Shown here piece after piece: positions 10,799 to 22,900 of a stretch of DNA of 64,000 nucleotides. A program made the position numbers and the translations under genes. Each line of letters begins with the position of its first letter. Within the stretch, counting starts at the first letter, position 1. The stretch comes from Nymphaea colorata (lineage: Eukaryota > Streptophyta > Magnoliopsida > Nymphaeales > Nymphaeaceae). The notes beneath the pieces were generated by a model, which ran no database searches, was not told where the DNA came from, and saw nothing but the letters and a program-made list of their open reading frames with translations. The DNA lies in the NCBI RefSeq assembly GCF_008831285.2, contig NC_045150.1, forward strand, positions 1,254,001 to 1,318,000, in the 5' to 3' direction.

Positions 10799-13049
10799 AC
10801 TTGTAAGAGCAAGTTAGATGTCAGAAAACAAGGAATCTACACCCTTTAGAAAGGTCAAAATCAAAACAGCAATGGGTCACCAATCTAGAAAGTGAAATGT
10901 AGTTCACCAAGCAGGCATGAAAAAATCATTTTAAAAACAAACACTTCAATTATTTTTTGTCTTCATCAACTTTTTAGTGGACTGCCACCCATGAGGGCAG
11001 TTCTTCGAATCATTGACCCAGTTATTAATGGGTAAAATTTCAATGATTAGGGTATGATTTCTAAATTGCCTAAACAATGGACGGTTTTCTGTAATTATTT
11101 ATAAATGTCGGTGGGTTCTCATCTAGCCTTATTGTTCTCGTTTCTAAAGCCCTTCCATGTGCATGCTGGATTGCTGGTGGATTGTGGATTTCGATATCTC
11201 AGTGGTTTTAAGTGTTGTTTCCGAAGCCTGCTTGTATAGAAGAATGCAAAATATTTGAAAATATATCAACAAAAAACATTCATTAGAGTTTGACGTGTGA
11301 TTTTCAAATCCTTATTGAATCCGACTCGTGCATACATTGGAATCTTAAGCTTTTTTTTTTCTAATATACAACTCATGTAGCACATCTATCTGTATGGTTG
11401 ACTAAGAAATGGCTGAAAAGACAGATCCGCTGGTAGAACATAATTGTTAGGGGATCGGATGACCAACAAATTTCTAAATGTAAGAACCGATACATGAGAA
11501 TCATTGTGATCTAGTGACTCTTATATTTTGAGTTAAATTTGTTGATTAATATTTATTGCTTTGAAGTAAAATATGAGCTACCCAACTTAGCTATATGATC
11601 ATATTGCGTGTCAAGAAGGTCTTAAGTTTCATTGGATCCAATTTATTTTAGCCAAAAAGGCCTTAAGCTTCCCACTACTAAAATTTTCATGCAACTGTAA
11701 TGTAGTCTAGAGGTTGTTGGGCATTCCATTAGTTACTTTATGTTAGCTTTACCTTATGTTAGCTTTTAGCATTAGACAGACAAGAGGAGATTCCATTAGT
11801 TATCGTTTTCTTAACCTGCCCTTTTTCTTTGTATTGTAGCCTAATGTTAATTTGCACAACTTACAATCACAACCATACACCAACTAACATGATTTGCACC
11901 ATTTGCTCCAATGTGCATTGACCTTGAGGCGTAATTGACGGTGGAGCCGGAGAAATTTTGGTGAGATCGGCGCAAACATGTTAAATTTTAGAGTTCACAA
12001 GAGAAATCAATATGTAAAAGTATGCATATATATGAAAGTTTTTAAAAGTTAGGCGGAGTTGGCATGTGCCTGCACCATAGAGTGAGCCTAACCCATGGCA
12101 GAGCCATGACTGGTTTATAGGGGGGTCAATACATAATTTTCAAAATTGTTACAATGGCCAAAGTTAATTTTTTAGAACTTTGGTAAAGTAAAATTTATTT
12201 TTTTAAAACGTTTATTTGCCAATTAAAAGATCTTATTGCACCAAAAAAGGGTAGCTCTCTCTGCTACTGGATGTTTGGTTAATGGTTTCTAAGGTGGAGA
12301 GAGAGTAAGAGAGAGAGAGATATTCTCTCGTGTCACCGTTTCTCAGGTTTTCTAACAACACCATTTTTCACATGAAATAAAGTGGCTGTGGGGTTGGTGG
12401 TACCCAAGTTTGCCGTCAAAACAAGCACCTAGAATAATCTTTTGTTTTTCATATTCAATGTTGGGTCGAGGATAGTTTTCACTTCTTCAAGGAAAACCAT
12501 GACTTGTCTGGTAAAATCTAGGATTTTCATAAGAAACCGTGAGAAGCAAACGGGGCCTTATAGAAAGCAAAGGGATACTGAGAAATAAGAGGTGAGCAGA
12601 AAGTATAGCTTTTATGGTTTGAGTAAAAAGAAAATTTGGTTCAGTAGATATAAATTATTCAGATGAGAGGATCGAAAGATTTTTGGACGATAAATTTCTA
12701 TATAACTGTCTTCTTTAATTAGTTGTCGGCGTGCCCACAATCACAAGAAAACGTTTCCGAGGTAAACTTTTTCATCCACATTGATGTCATGTGATTTTTT
12801 CATTTACCGCGACCAAATTCTATCTCGTCTTGGCGTGCTCCAAAGCCTGGTACGGTAAAGATTAAAAAAGTAGAATAGGGGGGTTAGTGAGAGAAATTCC
12901 CCAATTGATCAAACGTGGGGCTCTCTCTCCGAGTTCATTTAGGACACAATTTTCTGTTTTCCGGCAATTTTCACAAGAAAAGAAACCAAAGACAGGGAGA
13001 AACGGAAGGGGCAGCCGGAGAATGTGGAGTGATTGAGGGAGGAAAGAGA
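9541..13049. other. Intergenic region between two divergent genes
   Basis: About 3.5 kb of AT-rich sequence with no convincing coding frame. It holds a direct repeat of about 35 bp (AAATTATTAA.CAAACTT...TTCATTGATGTTG at about 9546 and 9643), a degenerate tandem pair of about 50 bp (TACATAATTGG...GTGTTTTTT at about 10270 and 10322) and a GT/GA microsatellite. The last 150 bp before 13050 are probably 5' UTR of the DUF616 gene. Confidence 0.6.
10735..10797. repeat. Compound (GT)n(GA)n microsatellite
   Basis: An uninterrupted GT run of about 15 units is followed directly by a GA run of about 16 units. Confidence 0.95.
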
Positions 13050-16000
13050 ATGGCAATGTACAGACAATCAGGATGGACGGACAGAGTAGGCCTCCGAGGA
13101 GGAGGGGGATGTCCCGGAGACAATGGCGGCAGCAACAGCAACAGCAACGACCATCACCACCACCACCACGAGGGTGGCGGTCCGCCTCCTGACTCAGTGA
13201 GCGTCCGAGTTGCTCCCCACCACAGGGTTGGTGCCGCTGGTGCACGCAACAGGCGTTCCGGCCGTTCGGAGAAGGCCTTGCTCAAGCTTTCCTCTAGAAG
13301 GGGCCTCCTCTTCATCCTCCCTTCTCTGCTTCTCATCTTTGTAACTTTCTTCGCCTTCTCAATCCTCTCCAGAGACACCAAAGGTCAAATCTCCTCTTCT
13401 GTCGTCCAGATCGACTGCCAATTAGCTTCTGTCATTCTTTTTGTTCCACGAACCTTATCTCTGTCTTTCTCTTGTTTGGGTTCTATATTCACAAGATGCG
13501 TCCTCATCGTAGATAGATCACCCACTTTGGTTGTTAAACAGTCCAATTGGTTTGACTAGTTGTCAGGACATTCAGTGAATGGCTTATTTGGGCATCTACT
13601 ATTACGTGACAGACATCCCAGCTATTGAATTGAGATTGCTTTTACTGTTTGAATTCGAATAATTCCTCCATCGGACCTTATATATGCAGTTATTTTTCTT
13701 GCTTCTGTTGAACTAACACTCTCAAGTGGTTGGATATCAAAGGGCGTTGGTTATGAGAAACGTATACAGATAGAATTTGCAATGATCGTCACAGGAACTT
13801 CTAGTGGCTTTAGTAGGGACCCGTTCGCAAACATACGTTTCTCCGTTCGATTTTCCTGCATGTTTTTTTCTGCGTTTCAGTGGTTAATGATTGCATTTGG
13901 TTTATAAACATGAGACTAAAAGAAGCATCAGTGGATGATTCAAATATATAACGGCTAACTAAGATGTGATGCTACTGGTAGCAGCATATATTAAAGATGA
14001 GGGATTGGTCTCTAGATACAGGTGGTGGCAAAATGTATTTAGTCCTGTAAAACATGTCCTATCACAAAACAAAGTCATCTATATGTGGTGGTGCACTAGA
14101 AGGCCATAAAAACTACTAATTGCGTGCAGGCGGAATCAGTGTATTTGGTTGCACATTGAACATAACATTCTTTTGCTAAGTTTAGAAAACAAAATCTCAT
14201 ATGTTGCAGTCCTCGCTAACGAGTCGAGTCTTCATGCAATGTTGAGGTAGGTGGTGGATGCAACCAGGAACTGTCAGCTCAAATATTGAGGTAGACAGGC
14301 AGAGTAACAACTATTTCCGGGAGATGGCGATGACATAAAAATTTCAAAGATAGAGACAAATGGTCTAAAAGAGCCAAGTGTTTTATTTTATTGTATTTGT
14401 TTCACCATGTTCAAGTTTATGTCTGTAATTCTGACAAGATCTGAGGTGGTTAAATTCCAGATCACAACACAGCATGAATAAACTCATTATATGAACACAC
14501 CAGACAATTAAATAGTTCATCATTCAGAAGAAACAAAAAGAGAGGAGTCATGTAACAATTCAAGTTCACCAAAATTTATCTTCAGAGTTTCATTCAGTAT
14601 TGGGCAAGTGGAAGGTAATTTTAGTTCACATGTTGAAAAGAATGCACGATTTCGCTCCTTCCTGTCATTGGTGAAGTTTCCAATTCGCCACAGCATCATT
14701 GTTTTAGAAAAACTATGTTTCTATCACATGCATGAAAATGTATGTTTCTGATATACACGATTGAATGCTCCACACACATTTTTTTATATGTATAACTTCG
14801 AACATGATGTACTATTTTAAACAATGATAGGCTGAGAATATTCTGGTGAGGGTTTAGTAGTGCCAGCTTTTCATAATGTAACAAAAGAAAGGGACTTGAT
14901 TTTAGAAATAAAATTCTGGCATGCCGTTGTTTAAATCCTTAGAGAAATAGATGAGATGGTCTCTTATAATTGCTTATTCCATTTTAATATGTTGAACCTG
15001 TAGGTTTGGAATGAAGGATGCATCATTGGCTATCCATCTATTTCACTCTTAATCACCTTCCATTATATTGTTTATACCTTTTTTGCACTGATATATGTTG
15101 TTTCTGCAAAAGCAATAATGAGAAAGCTTCCATTGGTCCAAGCATTATCTCTTTTAGTACGTTCTATCCATATTCCACAATGATATATCATTTAGACCTT
15201 ATGTGCTGCTGCGTTATCCTTTTCCTTTTTCAATGATGTCGTGTTTCTAAAGTAAGTAATACACCTTCACTTTGTCCATGACACAATATGTAGATTTAGC
15301 AACATCTTGTACAGAAATTGTCAATTCGTGGTTTTGCACAATATTTTTTTAATCTACTAGACGTTTTGTGGTCATAATGTTTTTTTGTTTTTTGTTTTTT
15401 ATTATTATAGCCACCAGTGACATTTTCGGCAATTCTTGCAAGGTTATCTTCTGGATTTTTTCAAGACTGGACTTTTAATGATGAAATGTCAGGAAAACCC
15501 AAATATGAAAAGCGAATGTTATCACATAATAGGTTTTTGATATCTTTGTTCCAAAATTTAGAGAACCAACTAAAAAAACAGTTTGAAAACATAAAAGAAA
15601 AGACTGGAAAAAAATCAGATGCTTGAAAGTAGAAATAAGAAGCTGTTATGAAAAACTCGGAAAAATATTGAGAATATCTCAGGGTAGTATCACAAATATT
15701 ATTTTTGGTGATATTGTGAAAGCATTAGTTTACTTTGCTGATATTGCCAGCTGTCTTCAATTAGGCAACAATATCAGGATTTTTTCAAAATATTTAAAAT
15801 ATTTGTGACTATGCCGACAACATACCTCAATTTAAAGAACTACGTTCTCAATCTATGAGGAGTGATGACTGATCTGCAAACGAGCAATTCTTGAATCCAC
15901 ATGAGTATGTGCTCAAACGAGCAATTCTTGAATCCACATGAGTATGTGCTTGTGATCAGTATTAATATATGCCCCTCCTATGTTGTGCCCTTTTGCTCGA

Positions 16001-19000
16001 AGTGATACTTACCTATATTACAAACTTTTATGTATACGTATATGCGACTTATTGACATGAGAATGATCTGGGAAAATACAGAAATACTCATGCAGTCATG
16101 CACACATGTGACCTGTGGGAGCTAAAAGCCTAAAACCATATCTAACATGATCAAAATTCTTTGAATGCAAGTGTCATTACTTTAATCATGTAGTCAGCAT
16201 ATTGCATATCATAAGAGGGTTGGTGCTCATGACTGTTGTCCACCTTTTGGGTTCCCACATTTTGCACTTTGTGTGCAGCATGTTATTATTCACACATGGT
16301 AATTCCTTGGTGTTGATACAGACATTCATATAATCTTTGTAGTGCCACTCTGACAGTGCTTTAATTGAAAGTTGAAACTTAGGCTCGTAAGGCAAGGACT
16401 TTATGCTTTTACTGTTTTACATTATAGCACTAGGGCATAAAATTGTTCCTGCTGTAGTAAAAGATCATTCCATCTCCCAATAATATTAAATGATAATCAG
16501 TCGCTTCTCAATATGTATGTGAAAGTTTTGTTCCCGAAACTGAGTATATGTTTTTACTACAGTGTCTGTTATACATAAATAAAAGATTATGTCAATTATT
16601 TTGCAGATGTTCAACATTTTTATGATCAAACTAAGACCAATAGTATGGATAGTCTTTCAAATGCCACAAAGAAAAATGCAGCGTTCAAGGTTCTCAAATT
16701 TGGACATGGTTCTGTTTCACTTGGACGAGACTCTAGGTACTGGGATGGTGATGACAGGAGAAGAGACGATGAATACAATGAAGATGCTGTTGAACACTAT
16801 AATGTGACCATTTCTATTTCTCGTGGAAGGAAGCATGTCAGAGAGAAATGGAAGAAACAAGAGGATCCTTACAAATCTGCAGAGGGCCATGTTGTTACAA
16901 GTGTGTCTGAGAATGTTCCAGTAAAGGGCACTTTTGGAAGGCCTCTTACTAAACAAACTTGGAACTATAAAAATAAAAGGTTGTACAATGAAGGAGGTCA
17001 GAATGAACTGAAACACTATGAAGCAGAGTTCCAGGCATCAAAAGAGAAAGAAGAGGGCAGAGAAAAATATTCATCAAGTGATTCTCACTCTGCACAGAAA
17101 AATAAAAATAAACTTTCTTCCATGGAGGATATGGATGAAGGGTCACAGAGTGACAAAATTGACATTGATGATGAATATGATATTGATGTTCAAGATATTA
17201 ACGTTGATGATGAAATAGATGGAAGCAATGATCAAACTGATTCTTCCTTCCAGAAATATCATAGTAAAAAGGAACTTGTTAGCGGCATCACAAGGGAAGA
17301 TTCTTCTATATTATCAGAAAGGTCTGCTGGTGATAAAGCTCAAAATGTGCATAATGGTGGTGCTGAAGGTCACTCTGCTAAGACTACCAGCTTGGGAACA
17401 AAGTCCTCTGTAAAAAGGAGAGGGAAGCGACACAAAAATACCAGTAAGTTTTACAGTTTACTCTCAATGTTTCATCTTTAACACTATTATTTTCATATTA
17501 AACTAGTACTTTGGCCTTTTGAAAGGACTTACATCAATGAGAATGTATTTTGTGCAATTTTGAGTTATAAAAATGAAAAGAATTATTTTTTGTTAAGTGT
17601 GTAGATGCATATTATGTGTCTGCGTTCATTATTCTGTGTACACAGACGTGCACGTGCATGTCCTAACTTAATGTGACACAATGGAAAGATTGTAAATTTG
17701 TTTAGAAGCCATTCAAAGTGAAAAATAGGGACATTTTAGGAAAAAAACTGAAAAAGAAAAATATATTACATGACAAAATTATGTTAGTTACAGAATAGAA
17801 CTACAATTTTCACTCTAAATGACCATGAATTGCATAAAGACATCAAATGTAAAATAATAAAAAATATATGCTACAAATAGCACATGCATTTCATTGGAAA
17901 CATTCAAAATTTAACAACATAAATTGATCCAAATACTTAAGAGATTTCAAATGAATAAACTTAAGTGAGTATGGTTGCTTGTTGCACAATTCAATGGTCA
18001 AAAGTTTATCTGTCTGTTTTAAATTTTGGGGGATAAAAAATCAGAAATAGACGCCTATGTAACGGAGCTGTGAGATCCCCCTAATTGGTGCATGAGATCA
18101 GAGTTAAATTCTATCTTTGTAACTCTAAGAATGCCGCTCAACATAATTAGTTTTCAGTCTTATGGGAATTTGTGTCAATTCTACCTTAAAAAAAAGTTAA
18201 GTTTTGCCACTTTCTGTGTTCTAAAGACATGACATACAATAACTTGGTGTCATGTAAATTACAATTTCGTCATTACTTACACCCCTGGAACTAGTTTAGG
18301 GGTGTGTCATATGTATTGTAGTGTAATTTATGTTACATTCTGATACTTAGCTGTAAGTATTAACAGAATAGGACACAATACAATTCATTGGATATATCAA
18401 AATTTTGAAAAAAGCTTCTTCTCGCAATAAGTTTTTTGTAATTATTGGGGCTACATCAGTGATCATTCCTCATGTTTGACCTTTTGAGGGAGTTTGCAAA
18501 GAGTTCCATAGGATGCAAGGAACTGGATGTTCAGTTCCTTGCTCCATGGACAGGATGACAAACACATCCTTAAAAGGGGTCATGTTTGTTTACTGCGGAG
18601 TCCGGGGTGGATGCTCCTGCTCCATTCTTTGGCACTCCAAGGTCCCCCTTGGAACACTGAAAAATGTATTCCTTAGGATGCTGGAATGCACAGAGGTGCT
18701 TCGTCTTGCGTCCCACATTTTTTTTGCAGGTGCTGTGAAATGATGTTCTCATTCTACCATTCCGTGGCGATCCAAAAACCTGTCTTCAACCCAGAACTCT
18801 CTCTCGTATATAAGAAACTGGTATTTATGGGATAGCTAAATGATAAATGCCAGCTAACAATGGGATCTAACCTACCGTCTGGTCTGGATGAAATGAGTGG
18901 CATGAATGAAAGGCTGCCAGGGATGTTTTTGCAGCCCCATTTTGCCCCTTTTCAAAATGGGCAAAAGGGGCTAGGTGCCCCCATTTTCCCTCTCTCTTCT

Positions 19001-19899
19001 CCATTCTGCTCTCCTTTCTTCAAGCTCGAGCTGCCCTTCTCCTTGGTCATCTTCCATCAGGTCGAAGCTGCGATGTTATCGACAGGTATGTGTGTCTCTC
19101 TCTCTTGGAGAGAGGGGCGGTGCATCGGCTGCTCATGTTTCCTCTTTTTGTTAAAGTAAGCCCCTTATCTGTTCACCCCCCCTCTCAAACCTTTCTCTAG
19201 GTAAGAGGAATTTGTGTTTTTGTCATTTTAAAACTAAGAGTTCAAACAAGAAGATCAAAATTGCGTAATAACTCATTCAAGGTAGCAGTATGGTATGATG
19301 ATCAGCTGTTGCTCTTGGTAGCATTTAAGTGTTCATACAGCTGCAGTAGAACACAAAGAACTGCAATGCCACATCAAACTAAGGCATGAGGCAACAAAAT
19401 GGCTCAAAGCATGTAACCAATAACATGGAGGTGAGGCTACTGTCTGAAATTCGTTTCAAAGTCACACATCTGAATTCAAAGAAGTATAAATTGACAGTGT
19501 CATGTTGGATCGAGGAATTACAAAAGGTTGTCTTTAAGGGACAGTGACAGCATTGACTGTGATACTGTCATCTGAGTTATTGCAGTGGTTGTGGAGTATT
19601 TGATCTGGGTTTCCTCAATCTGTTGTTAGATCATGATTGAGAGTGGTTGTTGTAAGCCAGAAGAGGGTGTTTTTCTTCTCTGGCCGTTGGAATTTGTTAT
19701 TCTTCTTGTGCAACTGAATGAACCAGGAATATTTGCAAACATGGTGATGGAAAATGTTAACATTTTATCATTCTGGGAACATGGGGGTCTTGAGCCCTTT
19801 TTGCTGTTTTAGGGAGGGGCAAAATATGGATGCAAACGACGGCGGTGGCTTTTCATCCAGGTCGCTTTGCTTGTTTCATCCAGATTGGATGGTAGGATA

Positions 19900-19961
<62 letters not shown>

Positions 19962-22900
19962 CATGCTTGTCTGTGTGTTTGCCTGGTTGTTTTTTGGCTA
20001 ACCTATTACCTTCAATCATGCAGTTTGGAGAAATGATGTGTACTTGCATTTTCCATTGTTTAATTTTTCAAGTTGTTGGATATACTTTCTACCACCATCA
20101 CATTTAGATAATGTAAATAATGCTTGTTGGATTGAATATGTCAAAATATTTCTTCTTCTTAACAAGATGATTTTATGTGTTAGGTGTTTAGGGTGTTACT
20201 GACTTTGCTTAAACAATGAAATTGTAAGTGTTAATCTCAAGAACTGTTCTGTTATTAAGTTCTGTCCATATAAAATGTGAAGTTTGTGGCAGCATCAGTT
20301 CATGTAGACTTCTCCTCTTGCAGAAAACTGGTACCATTTTGAAGCCTCCAGCAAAATGATGATGTGATGTTTTATTCTTGTCCAGATGCTTTATTGATTA
20401 GCATGCTATTCAGCAATTTCAACTGTCCATATTAAATTCCTTTTAGTATTTTCAACAGTCATGCATCCTTGTACCCTTGAGCTTTTACTGCTGGAAACTT
20501 TAGCCATATTTTGTTTTTGTTGTTTCTTTAGGTGCCTCGTGCGGGATGAAGTTCTTGAACTCATCATCACATGTTATAGAGCCTTTAGAGAGTAAGAAAT
20601 TTATGAGATTCTCACTGCATTACACTGAAAGAGAGGATGCACCTAGCGGGTTAGAAAATTGGGAGCCGAGATTTGCTGGGCATCAAAGTCTTGAAGAGCG
20701 AGAACGGTCATTTAATGCATCTGACCAAAGAATAAATTGTGGATTTGTTAAGGGACCGAGTGGGTTCCCAAGTACTGGGTTTGACCTTGCAGAGGATGAT
20801 ATGAAGTTCATGAGTAGTTGCCACATAGCTGTATCATCATGCATATTTGGGAACTCTGATCGCTTGCGAGTACCTAATAATAAAATGGTAAACTGTGGAC
20901 CTGATCTTTTACATATCGAAGGCATTTACTTTTTTGGCATTTCTCATAGATATTTGATATCATGGTATATTTTTACAATAATTTTTACTATTCCATTGTT
21001 TTTGCATCAATGTACATTCAAACTCCTTGTAGGATGTCTGTGAAATGAATGGCGACTGAGACACCACCTATACCTTCCATTTCCTGTAAGCAAGGGGTAT
21101 ATTCATGTAAATTTGGATTTGTATTCATAAATTTAAATAATGACTAAAGTTGATTTAGGATACACAATTTTCTTGTACGAGTTAGCATTCCAAACCATAG
21201 TTCACTTACATATTTCCATGTAATGTTAATGGACTGTGTATTTGTTAGCACTATTTCTATGCTGGTTCAAATCCAGCTTGGCCAAAAAATTCAGTGATCC
21301 CTGAGGATGACGTAGCCAATCTGTATTCCTGAAATATATGGTGACATGGAGGAATAAAGCGTCAATTGATATTGTTCCTCCATTTTTTGTTGGATCTATG
21401 AATCCTTTAAGTCAATCCAAAAATAATTGGAAACAAGATGAGCCTTTTTCCATTGAAAGATGGATTCTCTGTCTAGACGGATCATGTGCTCACTCTATCT
21501 ATACATTCAGTGGCTAATAGCTTCAGTAAACCGATACAGTTATGAACAAAGGATTATCAAAGGTTTGAATCCCTCTGTTGCCTTTTTTCCCGTTACATAT
21601 ATTGGTTTAGTTATTGCAGTAGGAGCAATATTGTGACTTGAATGGCATGATCAACTGTGGTTTTCTGTCCCGGTCCCTTCCTACCCCAAACACATAAATA
21701 AGGTAGACAAGTCTTTAGCAAGAGAAAGAATGATCTGAACTGTTACATGGAAAAAGCTCTAAAAATATTTAGCTGTTATAATGAGAATATCTCTAGCATG
21801 ATGATGGAATGATATTTGTATCACTCTTTTGCCTTTGTGATCGGTATTCTTTCTCATATTGATGTTATGGTATTTTTATATTTTACAATATCGCCTAAAT
21901 TTGTGATGACTGATGATGCTGATCATACCAGTGACTGTGTAGGAAAGCCATTTCTAGTATGTAACTTTAGGAGAGTTCCTTCAGAACTTCAAATGATAAA
22001 ATCTCATTATTTCTGCTTGTCATACCTATCTTCCAGTAATACCATTTCTTGATTCATCTGCTTACACATTTTTGTTTAATTCTAACCACCAGGCTTATCA
22101 GGCCATGGGCCACTGTGGCCAGCATTTGGAATCTTAGCTCTTTAGGTGTCGTCAGGCCAGTCTTTTTCAGCCCGAGGAAGGGTTTATTGGACTCAATTGG
22201 TCCTTTTACCTGCTAATGACTGTTTAGCCATCTAGAGGTAGCATAATTTGCAATTAGGTGTGCCCTTCCTTTGGACATTTATGTTCATGTAAGCTGCAGT
22301 CTTCGAACTGCTGATGGGGCAAAAGGTCACCTATGAAAGTCCCACAGCAGAAACTGACTGACCCAGCTTGCTTTCTAACACGAACTTGCTACCACTTCAA
22401 ACACCCCTGACTGAGGTTATGGTTTATGAGTTCAACTCCTGATGTTTACATGCTGTAAATAATTGTATTGGTACAAAGGTCATTCTTATATAGCTTTTAT
22501 CATTCTGGTTTCTGGTGTCACTTACATGTACATAATTCTATCATGTGTCTTTTCTTTCTTATTTTTGACTGGGTTTTATTTTTGCATCTCTGTACATTAC
22601 CTGTATCTTTTTCTAGTTTATCTGTTTTGAAGTTCTTCCATACCCAATTTTATTGTCTGTATCTCTTTTTTGTCTACGCTCTTATTGTTATGCACTTAAC
22701 AAAGTCCAATGATAGATTTCTATTCATTGAAAAGTTTTATTTTGAATGTATTTTCTTTATGAACATAACAGGTGAAATTTATTTACTATTTTTGACATAG
22801 GTTTCTCGTTTGTCAAGAAAAAGTGTTTGCTTTGTGATGTTTGTGGATGAGAATACATTGGAAACCATGTCCCTAGAAGGCCAAAAACCTGATCAAATGG

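Noticed and set aside
12862-13245. Antisense frame opposite DUF616 exon 1
   Set aside because: Shadow of a GC-rich coding exon with no recognisable domain.
12915-13559. Open frame extending the DUF616 N-terminus upstream to 12915 and past the exon 1 donor
   Set aside because: The upstream extension has no family resemblance, and the MAMY start at 13050 gives a normal tail-anchor layout. Beyond 13383 the frame is intron, since splicing to 16607 restores the family sequence.
15417-15808. Two adjacent open frames in DUF616 intron 1 as an extra exon
   Set aside because: Exon 1 joins exon 2 in phase without them, and their peptides match no part of the family.
20546-21043. Start codon at 20546 as the beginning of a separate gene
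   Set aside because: It is an internal Met of exon 3. The exon starts at 20532 after a good acceptor and continues the reading frame of exon 2.
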